64,000 nt of DNA from Actinotalea alkalitolerans. Its GTDB lineage: Bacteria; Actinomycetota; Actinomycetes; Actinomycetales; Cellulomonadaceae. Numbering within the stretch: the stretch's first letter is position 1; the number at the start of each line of letters is the position of its first letter. A model generated the notes under the pieces. It was not told where the DNA came from. It ran no database searches and saw nothing but the letters and a program-made list of their open reading frames with translations. Of this stretch, positions 9,511 through 18,241 are shown one piece after another. The stretch spans positions 62,001 to 126,000 of the forward strand of contig NZ_JAMBPP010000010.1 of the NCBI RefSeq assembly GCF_023369855.1, written 5' to 3'. A program made the position numbers and the translations under genes.

Positions 9511-12500
9511 GTGGGGAACTTCGGCTTCCTCGAGGCTAGTTGGCCGGACCTCCACGCGGAGTCGGATCGGGCGGAACGGTTCGCCTTCGTCGACCCGCGA
9601 ACGTCCTGCTTCTACGCGCGCCGCGCGCTGGAGCTCACGCTTCTCTGGCTCTACACCGCCGACGCGACGCTGACGCCGCCATACAAGGACGACCTGGCGG
9701 CGATGCTCTACGAGCCGACACTGCGGACGCTCGTCGGCCCGGCGCTGCAAGCCAAGATGGACGTGATCCGTCGGCAGGGCAACGCCGCAGTCCACCGCCC
9801 CAAGCCGGTGTCCTCCCAGCAGTCTCTGGCCACGGTTCGCGAGCTCTTCCATGTCCTGTACTGGGTGGCACGCACCTACGCCACGGACACTCAGCACCCT
9901 CCGGCGTCGCTGGCCTTCTCCGCCGACGCCGTCCCTCGCCCGGGCGACGTGCGGGCCAAGACCCAGGCCGAGCTCAAGGACCTCAGTGACCGGCTCGCCG
10001 CGCAGGACGCGGACCTGGTTGCCGCACGGGAGCGCGCCGAGCAGTCCGAGGCGGTCGCCGCGGCCCGTGACCTCGAGATCGCGCTCCTACGGACCCAGGT
10101 CGCGGCTGCCAAGGCGCGGCACTCCCAGGAGCCCGACGTCCACGACTACGACGAGGCCTTGACCCGGGACCTGTTCGTCGACCTGATGCTCAGCGAAGCA
10201 GGCTGGGCGCTGGACCAGGCCCGTGACCGCGAGTTCGAGGTCACCGGCATGCCCAACGCCCAGGGCAAGGGCTTCGTCGACTACGTGCTCTGGGGAGACG
10301 ACGGCAAGCCCCTGGCCGTGGTGGAAGCCAAGCGGACCCGCAAGGACGCCATCGTCGGCCAGCAGCAGGCCAAGCTCTACGCCGACTGCCTCGAGGCGAC
10401 CTTCGGTCAGCGCCCGGTGATCTTCTACACCAATGGGTACGAGCACTGGCTGTGGGACGACCTGCGCTACCCGCCCCGCCAGGTCCAGGGCTTCTACAGC
10501 AAGTCCGAGCTCGCCCTGCTGATCGCACGTCGCTCAACGCGGGCACCACTGGCCCTGACCGACATCAACGCGAGCATCGCGGGCCGGCCCTACCAGCAGC
10601 GGGCGATCAGGGCGATCGACGAGCACTTCGAGCACGACAAGCAGCGCGCGTCTCTCTTGGTCATGGCAACCGGGGCTGGCAAGACCCGCACCGTGATCGC
10701 CCTGGTCGATCAGCTGATGCGCGCCAACTGGGCCAAGCGGGTCCTGTTCCTCGCCGACCGGGTAGCGCTGGTCACCCAGGCGGTTGGGGCGTTCAAGGAG
10801 CACCTGCCTGACTCATCGCCGGTGAACTTGGTCACCGAGAAGGAAGCAGACGGGCGGGTCTACGTCTCGACCTACCCGACCATGATGGGCGTGATCAATC
10901 AGAGCGACGGGGCCGGGCGACGGTTCGGACCCGGGTACTTCGACCTCATCGTCATCGACGAGGCCCACCGGTCCGTCTACCAGAAGTACGGCGCGATCTT
11001 CACCTGGTTCGACTCCCTGCTGGTTGGCCTGACGGCCACGCCCAAGGACGAGGTGGACCACAACACCTACCGCCTGTTCGGCCTGGAAGACGGTGTCCCC
11101 ACCGACGCCTACAGCCTGGATGAGGCTGTCGCCGAGGGATATCTCGTCCCGCCTCGTGCGGTCTCCGTGCCGCTGAAGTTCCAGCGTCAGGGCATCCGGT
11201 ACCACGACCTGTCCGAGGCCGAGCGCGACGAGTGGGATGCCCTGGACTGGGGCGAGGAAGACCCGCCCGATGCCGTGACCGCCGAGGCGTTGAACGGGTG
11301 GCTGTTCAACGCAGACACCGTCGACCAGGTCCTCAAGGTCCTGATGACCCACGGGCACAAGGTCGCCGGTGGAGACCGCCTCGGCAAGACGATCATCTTC
11401 GCGAAGAACACCGACCACGCGAACTTCATCTCCGCCCGGTTCGACCTGGCCTACCCCGAGTACGCCGGTCACTTCGCCCGCATCATCACCTACAAGACCG
11501 AGTACGCCCAGAGCCTGATCGACGACCTCTCCAACTCCGATAAGGCGCCGCACATCGCCATCTCGGTCGACATGCTCGACACGGGCATCGACATCCCCGA
11601 GGTCGTCAATCTCGTCTTCTTCAAGCTCGTGCGATCGGTCTCCAAGTTCTGGCAGATGCTCGGCCGCGGCACCCGCCTTCGCCCCGACCTGTTCGGCCCC
11701 GGCCAACACAAGACAGACTTCCTCGTTTTCGACTTCTGTCAGAACCTGGAGTTCTTCAACGCCGACCCGGCTACCGTCGACCGCACCCGGGCCCCCTCGC
11801 TGGGCGAGCGGCTATTCGGCGCCCGTACGGAACTGGTGACTGCCCTGGACAAGGCCGGGATCGGCGACGGCCTCGACCCGGGGGAACAGGACGGCACCGT
11901 CAGCGAGCGCGCGCTCCGGGCCGAGACCGCCCGCCACCTCCACCACATCGTCCAGGGCATGAACCTGGACAACTTCGTGGTCCGCCCCGCACGCCGCTGG
12001 GTCGAGTTCTACGCCGACGACGCAGCCTGGACCCACCTGAGCCCTGAGGAGGCCGCCGAAGCCGTCGAACACCTCGCCGGCCTGCCCAGCGCGGTTCGCG
12101 ACGACGACGAGCGAGCCAAGATGTTCGACCTGCTCACCCTGCGCCTGCAGCTCTCGCTCCTAGATTCCGACCCCGGTGCGGACCGGATTCGTCGCCAGGT
12201 CCAGCAGATCGCCACCGGGCTCCTGGAGCAGACCACCATCCCCGTCATTAAGGCACAGGAGGCCCTGCTGGCGGAGGTCGCGGGCGAGGAGTGGTGGGTC
12301 GATGTGACCCTTCCGATGCTCGAGCTGATGCGCCGGCGACTGCGCGGCCTGGTCAAGCTCCTCGAACGCGCCAAGCAGGCCAAGGTGTACACCGATTTCG
12401 CTGACGAGCTCGGCGAGATGCAGGAGATCGAGCTGCACCGGGCCGCACCCGCGGTAGATGTCGACCGGTTTCGTGCCAAGGCTCGTGAGTACCTGCGCGC

Positions 12501-12939
12501 CCATCTGGACCACGTCGCCCTTCAGAAGGTCCGCCGCAACCGTCAGCTCACCTTGGACGACCTCAGCGAACTCGAGCGGATGCTCCTCGAGGCCGGCGTC
12601 GGCGATGCCGAGGAGCTCGCCAAGGCGAGCGCGGTGTCCAACGGCCTCGGCGTCTTCGTCCGATCACTGGTCGGGCTGGAACGCGACGCCGCGTCCGAAG
12701 CGTTCTCCCGCTTCCTCAACGGGGCCACCTACACCCGGGCCCAGATCGACTTCGTGTGGACAATCGTCACCCACCTCAGCGAGAACGGCGTGATGGACGC
12801 TGAACGACTCTACGAGCCGCCCTTCACCGACTCGGCGCCCACCGGCCCGGACGGGCTCTTCAGTGGATCAGACATCGACGACCTCGAGTCGGTGCTCCAC
12901 GAGGTGCACCGCACAGCGAACCCCGGTGAGGTCGCATGA
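9511..12939 (+). CDS. hsdR: Type I restriction endonuclease/translocase subunit HsdR with DUF4145 N-terminus
   Basis: 1142 residues, GTG start preceded by AGAAGGGGG (9499-9507). Residues 1-120 resemble DUF4145, then a coiled coil (about 145-205), a PD-(D/E)xK nuclease core (Asp near 257 in FVDYVLWGD, then VVEAKRT near 272), and an SF2 motor with MATGAGKT (385-392) and DEAH (483-486). Motif VI is seen as QMLGRGTRLRPD. The C-terminal helical part (residues about 860-1100) should bind HsdM. It cleaves DNA after ATP-driven translocation. All key residues are present, so the enzyme should be active. Confidence 0.93.
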   Translation: MGNFGFLEASWPDLHAESDRAERFAFVDPRTSCFYARRALELTLLWLYTADATLTPPYKDDLAAMLYEPTLRTLVGPALQAKMDVIRRQGNAAVHRPKPVSSQQSLATVRELFHVLYWVARTYATDTQHPPASLAFSADAVPRPGDVRAKTQAELKDLSDRLAAQDADLVAARERAEQSEAVAAARDLEIALLRTQVAAAKARHSQEPDVHDYDEALTRDLFVDLMLSEAGWALDQARDREFEVTGMPNAQGKGFVDYVLWGDDGKPLAVVEAKRTRKDAIVGQQQAKLYADCLEATFGQRPVIFYTNGYEHWLWDDLRYPPRQVQGFYSKSELALLIARRSTRAPLALTDINASIAGRPYQQRAIRAIDEHFEHDKQRASLLVMATGAGKTRTVIALVDQLMRANWAKRVLFLADRVALVTQAVGAFKEHLPDSSPVNLVTEKEADGRVYVSTYPTMMGVINQSDGAGRRFGPGYFDLIVIDEAHRSVYQKYGAIFTWFDSLLVGLTATPKDEVDHNTYRLFGLEDGVPTDAYSLDEAVAEGYLVPPRAVSVPLKFQRQGIRYHDLSEAERDEWDALDWGEEDPPDAVTAEALNGWLFNADTVDQVLKVLMTHGHKVAGGDRLGKTIIFAKNTDHANFISARFDLAYPEYAGHFARIITYKTEYAQSLIDDLSNSDKAPHIAISVDMLDTGIDIPEVVNLVFFKLVRSVSKFWQMLGRGTRLRPDLFGPGQHKTDFLVFDFCQNLEFFNADPATVDRTRAPSLGERLFGARTELVTALDKAGIGDGLDPGEQDGTVSERALRAETARHLHHIVQGMNLDNFVVRPARRWVEFYADDAAWTHLSPEEAAEAVEHLAGLPSAVRDDDERAKMFDLLTLRLQLSLLDSDPGADRIRRQVQQIATGLLEQTTIPVIKAQEALLAEVAGEEWWVDVTLPMLELMRRRLRGLVKLLERAKQAKVYTDFADELGEMQEIELHRAAPAVDVDRFRAKAREYLRAHLDHVALQKVRRNRQLTLDDLSELERMLLEAGVGDAEELAKASAVSNGLGVFVRSLVGLERDAASEAFSRFLNGATYTRAQIDFVWTIVTHLSENGVMDAERLYEPPFTDSAPTGPDGLFSGSDIDDLESVLHEVHRTANPGEVA

Positions 12940-13961
12940 CCGGCGAGGGCGCCGGGACGATGACGCCCTTCGACTTCGACCTCGACGAGGCGAAGTCGGC
13001 CGAACCGCTGATACTGACCGCAGACGAGGCCAAGGCGTCCGTCGAGCACCTGTTCCAAGAGGCCATCCGTCACGGTTCCGGGACCGCCTACGGGCAACTG
13101 CTGCGGCAGATCGCCGCCTTCCGCCAGTACAAGCCGACGAACGCCCTGCTGGCCCAGCTCCAACTCCCCGGCGCCGTCTACGTCCTGCCGGCGCACCGCT
13201 GGGAGACCAGATTTGGGCGGGTCATCAAGCCCGGCCAGCGACCCCTGGTCATGCTGCAGCCCTTCGGACCGGTCATGTTCGTCTACGACGTATCGCAGAC
13301 CATCCCGCTGCCTGGCGCACCACGGCTCCCGCCGGAGGTCCTCCACCCCTACGAGATGCCGCCCATGGTCAACGCCGACGCAGCCGTCGCCTGGCTCACC
13401 GCCAACGCCGTCGCCGACCGAGTCCGGGTCACCCGGGTGCCGTCAGCGGCGCAGCGGGCCGGGTGCATCTACGTATCCAGCACGATGCAGCACCAGCGGG
13501 CTGTGACGAAGAGCGGCCAGGGAACCGCACTGGTGCCCGTCCGCTACGAGGTCGAGCTCAACGATGCCTTCACCTCAACCGAGTCGCTCGCGACCCTGGC
13601 TCACGAGCTCGGTCACCTGTACTGCGGTCATGTCGGGACGCACGACAAGGACCTGTGGCCCTCGCGCACGCGCCTGGACCGGGCGAGCGAGGAAGTCGAG
13701 GCCGAGTCCGTCGCCTACCTGGTCTGCCTGAGACTCGACTCGACGGCGTCGGTCCCGCCACACCTCTATCAGTACATCGAAGCCGACCAGCCGCTTCCGC
13801 CATTCGCGTTCGAGCGCGTCATGACCGCTGCCGGCCGAGTGCTGGAGATGGCGCAGGGATGGGCCCCGCGGCGCTCCAAGACACCGCCGAGAAGCCCCCA
13901 GCGGCTGTTCAGTGACCAGGGCCCTGTCCGTCCTGAGAACGCCGAGCCAGGAGCACGCTGA
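12936..13961 (+). CDS. ArdC/IrrE-like zinc metallopeptidase in the R-M operon
   Basis: 341 residues, ATG overlapping the hsdR stop (ATGA). The N-terminal half (YKPTNALLA, then VMFVYDVSQT) resembles the ssDNA-binding N-domain of ArdC antirestriction proteins. The C-terminal half has HELGHLYCGH (HExxH; His about 223 and 227) and a downstream EVEAESVAYLV helix that should give the third zinc ligand, as in ImmA/IrrE peptidases. ArdC proteins protect incoming DNA from restriction; IrrE/ImmA peptidases cleave regulators. Here the gene is locked into an HsdMSR operon, so it may modulate the element's own restriction system during transfer, which is inference. Confidence 0.75.
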   Translation: MTGEGAGTMTPFDFDLDEAKSAEPLILTADEAKASVEHLFQEAIRHGSGTAYGQLLRQIAAFRQYKPTNALLAQLQLPGAVYVLPAHRWETRFGRVIKPGQRPLVMLQPFGPVMFVYDVSQTIPLPGAPRLPPEVLHPYEMPPMVNADAAVAWLTANAVADRVRVTRVPSAAQRAGCIYVSSTMQHQRAVTKSGQGTALVPVRYEVELNDAFTSTESLATLAHELGHLYCGHVGTHDKDLWPSRTRLDRASEEVEAESVAYLVCLRLDSTASVPPHLYQYIEADQPLPPFAFERVMTAAGRVLEMAQGWAPRRSKTPPRSPQRLFSDQGPVRPENAEPGAR

Positions 13962-14833
13962 TGCGCACCTTCCTCCTCACCTACAACTCGCAGCGCTGGC
14001 AGATCCCCGAGGCGGCGTGGTTCAGCGACCTCGAAGCAGTGCAGGCAGGTGCCCGGGTGGGTGGACGGTGGTCGACCGGCACTCGCACCGACATGACCGT
14101 TGGTGATCGGGTCTATCTCCTGACCCAGGGAGTCGAGCCGCGCGGCATCGTCGCGAGCGGCTGGACGATCGATGAGCCGGACCAGGACGAGCACTGGGAC
14201 GGAGGAGGCGGCACCGCGAACTACGTGGAGGTCGAGTGGGACTTCATGGTCCCGATCGACGAGCCACTGCTGACAGCGAACTTGCTCATCAACGTGCCCG
14301 AGGTGCCGTGGAAGTACCTGCTCGGCAGCGGTGTCGAGGTAGCTCCCCAAGCTGCGCGCCGACTCAACGAGCTCTGGCGAGGCCACGTGGCCGGACGGGA
14401 GCTACCTGGACCCACCAAGGGTGGGCGCGGCCGCAGCCAGGGTCGCGTCACTGACGCCGTCGCCCGCGCAGCCATCGAGAATCACGCCCAAGCGTTGCTC
14501 AGCGCGCACTACGAAGCCGACGGATGGGTCGTTACCGACACCCGCCACGGAAACCCCTACGACGCCGAGGCACGAAAGGGCGACCAGACCTTGTACCTGG
14601 AAGCCAAGGGCACTCAGGGCGATGGCGCTGCTGTCCTAGTCACCGCGGGGGAAGTCCGGTTTGCTCAGGACCACCCGGGTCAGTGCGTGATGGGTGTCGT
14701 CACCGGCATCCGACTCGATCCAACCGCGGTCGCCGCCGGCGGCGAGCTCCGCATCCTGCCGTGGGCGCCGGAGGACGACCAGCTCGAGCCGGTCACGATG
14801 CGTTGGACGCCCAAGACCGTCAGCAGCCCTTGA
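13961..14833 (+). CDS. EVE-like plus DUF3883 protein, predicted modification-dependent nuclease
   Basis: 290 residues; start and previous stop share one base (TGATG). Residues 1-130 look like an EVE/PUA-type domain (RWSTGTRTDMTVGDRVYLL, GVEPRGIVASG), a fold that reads modified bases. Residues about 165-250 match DUF3883: NPYD with Asp201, LEAKGT with Glu214 and Lys216, then VTAGEVRFA, consistent with a PD-(D/E)xK nuclease core. The pairing suggests cleavage of DNA carrying modified bases, or a sensor for it. As last gene of the hsd operon it probably widens defence to modified phage DNA. Activity is inferred from domains only. Confidence 0.65.
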   Translation: MRTFLLTYNSQRWQIPEAAWFSDLEAVQAGARVGGRWSTGTRTDMTVGDRVYLLTQGVEPRGIVASGWTIDEPDQDEHWDGGGGTANYVEVEWDFMVPIDEPLLTANLLINVPEVPWKYLLGSGVEVAPQAARRLNELWRGHVAGRELPGPTKGGRGRSQGRVTDAVARAAIENHAQALLSAHYEADGWVVTDTRHGNPYDAEARKGDQTLYLEAKGTQGDGAAVLVTAGEVRFAQDHPGQCVMGVVTGIRLDPTAVAAGGELRILPWAPEDDQLEPVTMRWTPKTVSSP

Positions 14834-14927
14834 CCACGGGCCGCCGTCTCTGCGGTGTGCGGGATGGGGCGTGGCTGCCTGAGACCGCCTCTGACCTTCT
14901 GCCGACATGAGCCGTCAAGATGCGTGA

Positions 14928-15233
14928 CTAGACCGCCTGGCGAGCGGGCGAGCCGGCCGCACGCCTGCGCTCGACGAACTCGTTCACCTCGACGACCGGG
15001 ACCTTGCGTAGCCGGCCGATGGTGATCGTGGCGAGCTGGCCAGAGGCGATCAGCTCGTAGATCATCGTCCGGCCGATGTCGAGTCGCTCGGCGGCGTCCT
15101 CGACGGACAGCAAGACGCGGGGGTCCGGGCGCACCGTCACGTTGACGATGCGCGCGCCGCCGGAGTTCCCGCCGTCTGGGCGACGTCGACGCGGAGTGAG
15201 CTTGAGTGTCGTGGTCGAGGTTGCGGCGTCCAT
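14928..15233 (-). CDS. Excisionase-like helix-turn-helix DNA-binding protein
   Basis: 101 residues; ATG at 15233 with a perfect AGGAGG (15240-15245) upstream on the minus strand. The C-terminal 55 residues read VEDAAERLDIGRTMIYELIASG, then a basic wing and VVEVNEFVERR: the MerR/Xis-type winged HTH of the excisionase family. The N-terminus is basic (TPRRRRPDGG). Such proteins act as recombination directionality factors or as small regulators. It lies far from the integrase in linear order but about 9 kb from the left att. It is divergent from the next gene, and three 17-bp repeats lie between them, which it may bind. Confidence 0.75.
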   Translation of the reverse strand: MDAATSTTTLKLTPRRRRPDGGNSGGARIVNVTVRPDPRVLLSVEDAAERLDIGRTMIYELIASGQLATITIGRLRKVPVVEVNEFVERRRAAGSPARQAV

Positions 15234-15279
15234 GGCGGACCTCCTATCGATGTCGGGAGACCAGCCTGCGGCGGCGCTG

Positions 15280-15296
15280 TTGCCAAGCATCTGACC
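15280..15296 (+). repeat. 17-bp site 1, TTGCCAAGCATCTGACC
   Basis: First of three copies of TTGCCARRNRTCTGACC in the divergent promoter region 15234-15499. It is the copy nearest the HTH gene. Confidence 0.65.
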
Positions 15297-15365
15297 GTGC
15301 GCCGGGGTGGATGTGAGCGCCCTTCGAGGGGGCCCGATTACTCGGTGCGCCGAGCCATGCCGCTC

Positions 15366-15382
15366 TTGCCAGGAGTCTGACC
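15366..15382 (+). repeat. 17-bp site 2, TTGCCAGGAGTCTGACC
   Basis: Second direct copy, starting 86 bp after site 1. Confidence 0.65.
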
Positions 15383-15433
15383 AAACGGCGCACGAGAGCT
15401 TCGGCGCGAACCGCTGACCTGCGGCGACACCAC

Positions 15434-15450
15434 GGTCAGACCTCTGGCAA
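15434..15450 (-). repeat. 17-bp site 3, TTGCCAGAGGTCTGACC, inverted
   Basis: Third copy, in opposite orientation to sites 1 and 2 and 50 nt before the ATG at 15500. It would sit near the promoter of the rightward gene, a good position for an operator. Confidence 0.65.
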
Positions 15451-15499
15451 TACCCTCCGCGCACCGTGGCCGGTGTCCATGACGACACCGGAGGCGACC

Positions 15500-16372
15500 A
15501 TGAGCGATCTCGACGACGACGCCCGCGACGTCCGAACGCGGATCACCTTGCGTGACCACGACCAGCTGCGCCGCACGCTGGTCCGGATCGAGGCGGAGGG
15601 CTGGGACGGGCCCACGGGACGTGGCCTCCTGGAGTTCGTCCGGCAGGACATGATCCGCCGGATGGTCGTCGGGCTCGGCCTGCGCGGTACGGCCGCGTAC
15701 GAGGCTGAGGCGACGGGGTGGGCGGCCGCGTGGGAGGCGCTGAACGCCCCGCGGCTCGCCGAGGCCGAGCTGCCATGGTCTCTGGTCCACGCCGCCGCGC
15801 GACGTGCAGTGCTCGGCGAGCTACTTGCCGCCCGGTACGCGACGGGCGTCCGTCGTGCCTGGGAGATCCGCAACGCGACGCGCGGCTCGGGCTGCGATCC
15901 TCGGGTAGTGCCGGTCGACGACCTGACCGGCATCACCGAGGGGCGAGAGGCTACCGCCGACGGCGCGAGCGGTCTGCTGGACGCAGCCCTCAGCCTCCTG
16001 CGCGACCGACTGGTCGAGCTCGGCTGGGACGATCTCGCGCTGGATGCGGTTGTCGACGCACTGCTCGACGCGCGGCTCACAGTGGGGTCGGGCGGGGCGT
16101 GCACCGGCTGGCGACCGCTGTCCGCCGACATCGGTGTCGCGCCATGGCGGGTTCGCCGGTTGGCCGTCGCGCTGCTCGGTGGTCCGCAGTGGCCCGGGAT
16201 GATCGCCCGTGTGGTCCGCGAGGGCGCCGGTGTCTTGGAGTCACGGACCGGGCGCGCGGCGCTCGAATCGACCGTTCGCCGACGCTGGCGATCGCCGCTG
16301 CTCCAGGCCGAGCGTGCCGCCGCCGTGACCCCGGCAGACCGGGGGACGTCGACGGTGAGGGCACCCTCGTGA
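15500..16372 (+). CDS. Unknown ICE protein with possible HTH; candidate regulator of the Tad/transfer modules
   Basis: 290 residues. ATG 15500 is chosen because GGAGG (15490-15494) lies 5 nt upstream. I recognise no named family. A helical N-terminal half (FVRQDMIRRMVVGLG, ATGWAAAWEALNAP, SLVHAAARRAVLGEL) is loosely like sigma-70 region 2. Near residues 215-240, LSADIGVAPWRVRRLAVALLG looks like a helix-turn-helix. It has no signal peptide or membrane segment. It is divergent from the excisionase-like gene, with three 17-bp repeats in between, and precedes the Tad operon and its conserved motif. Position and features fit a transcriptional regulator; the sigma likeness is weak. Confidence 0.5.
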   Translation: MSDLDDDARDVRTRITLRDHDQLRRTLVRIEAEGWDGPTGRGLLEFVRQDMIRRMVVGLGLRGTAAYEAEATGWAAAWEALNAPRLAEAELPWSLVHAAARRAVLGELLAARYATGVRRAWEIRNATRGSGCDPRVVPVDDLTGITEGREATADGASGLLDAALSLLRDRLVELGWDDLALDAVVDALLDARLTVGSGGACTGWRPLSADIGVAPWRVRRLAVALLGGPQWPGMIARVVREGAGVLESRTGRAALESTVRRRWRSPLLQAERAAAVTPADRGTSTVRAPS

Positions 16373-16696
16373 CGGTCATTGCGGCGAACTCATGGCCGGC
16401 GGCGTCGCGTCTTCTGCGATCCCGCGCACCCCAGTAGGTATGGGACCCATCGGCTTCGTTCACAGCGCCCGCGCTGAGCACGATATCCACAGATGCTTAG
16501 GTCAACACCGACCAGCACTGCATCGCGGCCGTCCACTTTGGTGGCATGAGTACGACCGCAGGCGCTTTCACTCGCCGATGATAGCGACGCTGGGGCTTCC
16601 CCATTCCGGCCTGCGGGTGTCCAATGGGCGAATCGTCGCGGTCGAGATCATCGTCCGCGGGGGTCGTAGGGGGCGGTCGGGACGAGGGGGTCTCCG
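16373..16696 (+). other. 324-bp intergenic region carrying conserved motif copy A
   Basis: No credible gene. It holds motif copy A at 16404-16440, 257 bp before the lipoprotein gene. The rest includes ATATCCACAG near 16482, resembling a DnaA-box-like string, but as a single copy it is not called. Confidence 0.5.
16404..16440 (+). promoter_or_regulatory. Transfer-module motif, copy A (before Tad operon)
   Basis: GTCGCGTCTTCT (16404-16415), 9 nt, CGCACCCCAG (16425-16434), 1 nt, AGGTA (16436-16440). One of four copies in the window; the others are at 32615, 54273 (minus strand) and 55696. It points toward the lipoprotein/Tad operon. Confidence 0.7.
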
Positions 16697-17284
16697 ATGA
16701 CGACGAAGTCGAGGTGCGAGCGCGCGGCACTCGGGTGGTGCCTCGCAGCCATCGTGCTCGCAGGGTGCACGGATGTTGCTCCCGAGCCGACCGAACCCAC
16801 TTTCCCGCCCCCGACGTCAACCCCGACTCCGACCACTGCGTCGCCGACACCGACCATCGACCCCGAGGTTGCCGCCGCCGAGGAAGCGATCCTCGAGGCG
16901 TACGAGGGCTATTGGGCCGCGAAGGTCGCCTCGTACGCCGACCCGACGCAGCCCCAAGACCCGACGCTCGCCGTCTTCGCCGACGACACCGCCCTCACCG
17001 ATGCCCAGTCGACGATCTTCACGCTTCGAGAGAACGGCATCGTGATCCCCGGCGAACCCGTCCTCTCGCCTGTGGTGTCCGAGGTCGTGCTCGCCCCGGA
17101 CGCATCGGCGACGATCACCGACTGCGTCGACGCAGCGAACTGGCAGCCGATGTACGTCGCTACCGGTGAGAGCGCAGCGGCGCCGGACCAGGCGCTGCGG
17201 GTGGTCACGGTGTCGACGGCCTTCGTCATCGACGGCAGTTGGCGAATCCGGACCTCGGTCGTCCACCGGGACCAGACATGTTGA
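16697..17284 (+). CDS. ICE lipoprotein, first gene of the Tad/pilus operon
   Basis: 195 residues. The N-terminus has a lipoprotein signal ending VLAGC with lipidated Cys24, then a Thr/Pro-rich linker (about residues 30-55). The globular remainder begins EEAILEAYEGYWAAKVASYAD, a pattern often seen in NTF2-like/SnoaL-like extracytoplasmic proteins, as in VirB8-type conjugation components, though similarity is only general. The next gene overlaps its last 7 nt. Probably an outward-facing membrane-anchored component of the transfer apparatus; the exact role is unknown. Confidence 0.65.
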   Translation: MTTKSRCERAALGWCLAAIVLAGCTDVAPEPTEPTFPPPTSTPTPTTASPTPTIDPEVAAAEEAILEAYEGYWAAKVASYADPTQPQDPTLAVFADDTALTDAQSTIFTLRENGIVIPGEPVLSPVVSEVVLAPDASATITDCVDAANWQPMYVATGESAAAPDQALRVVTVSTAFVIDGSWRIRTSVVHRDQTC

Positions 17285-18198
17285 GGCGTGTGGCAGGCGT
17301 CGTGGCACTCGCCGTTGGGCTCACGCTCACGGCCCTACCGGCGGCGGCGGCCGGTGAGGTGGCGTGCCCGGTCGACCTGCCGAACTGCATCGTCACCGTC
17401 GAGAACCGTGGATCAGCGGGCAGCACGACGGGCGGGACGGTGTCCACGGGTGGGTCGAGTGGCGACGCGCGGGTGTGCCGACTTCCCTACCGTGACGAGG
17501 TCGTCGACTGCTACGACGACGACTGGGGTTGGTTCAGCAACGTCGACAGCTGCTACTACCGCCTCCGTGACCCGCAGCCTCCGGCGAACGACATCGTCTG
17601 GCAGGGGCGCCACCCTGAGGGCGCGATCTATGTGGTGACGTGCATGGACAGGATCTCCCCGGGATCCAACGGTGGCTGGACCTGGCTCGCCACTCCACCG
17701 AACGGATACGGCGCGCCGTCGGTGACACCCGCTGAGCTCGCACAGCGCGCCGTCGAACAGATGGCACTGGCTGGTCCCGCGATCGGCACGACGGTCGACG
17801 GTGGCCAGCTCGGTCTGGTGGGCGTCCCCGTGTGGCTCTGGACCCAGGTCACGCCCACGACGTGGGGGCCGACCACGACGACAGCCTCGGTGCCCGGGCT
17901 TGCGGTGACTGCGACCGCGCACGCGATCCAGATCGCTTGGGACATGGGCGACGGCACCAGCTTCGTGTGCACCAACCCGGGGACCCCCTACATCGCCGGC
18001 GAGGTGCACTCGCCGACCTGCGAGCACATCTACACCTGGCCATCGCTCAACGAGCCCGACGAGGCATACACCGTCACAGGCACCACGACCTGGTCGGTCT
18101 CGTGGTCCGGCGGCGGCACCAGCGGAACCTTGACCGTCACCCGCACAGCGCAGACATCGGTGCGCATCGGCGAGCTGCAGGTGCTCGTCTCCGGCTGA
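17278..18198 (+). CDS. Secreted protein with PKD-like C-terminal region
   Basis: 306 residues from the ATG at 17278, which overlaps the lipoprotein stop. A Sec signal peptide is clear (LRRVAGVVALAVGLTLTALP, cleavage near AAAA-GEV). The mature part has paired Cys residues (CPVDLPNC; CRLPY...CYDDD; CYYRL; CMDR) and, from about residue 215, WDMGDGTSFVCTNPG and CEHIYTWPS, which resemble a PKD/Ig-like domain with disulfides. It is probably a surface or pilus-associated protein. The upstream part of the open frame before 17278 is not translated. Confidence 0.7.
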   Translation: MLRRVAGVVALAVGLTLTALPAAAAGEVACPVDLPNCIVTVENRGSAGSTTGGTVSTGGSSGDARVCRLPYRDEVVDCYDDDWGWFSNVDSCYYRLRDPQPPANDIVWQGRHPEGAIYVVTCMDRISPGSNGGWTWLATPPNGYGAPSVTPAELAQRAVEQMALAGPAIGTTVDGGQLGLVGVPVWLWTQVTPTTWGPTTTTASVPGLAVTATAHAIQIAWDMGDGTSFVCTNPGTPYIAGEVHSPTCEHIYTWPSLNEPDEAYTVTGTTTWSVSWSGGGTSGTLTVTRTAQTSVRIGELQVLVSG

Positions 18199-18241
18199 GT
18201 CAGTGCCCCCGGCAAGGGGCAAGAGCGTCATCGGAGAAACC

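Noticed and set aside
16373-16696. Possible replication origin or oriT (ATATCCACAG string)
   Set aside because: A single weak DnaA-box-like string and no iterons; not enough to call an origin.
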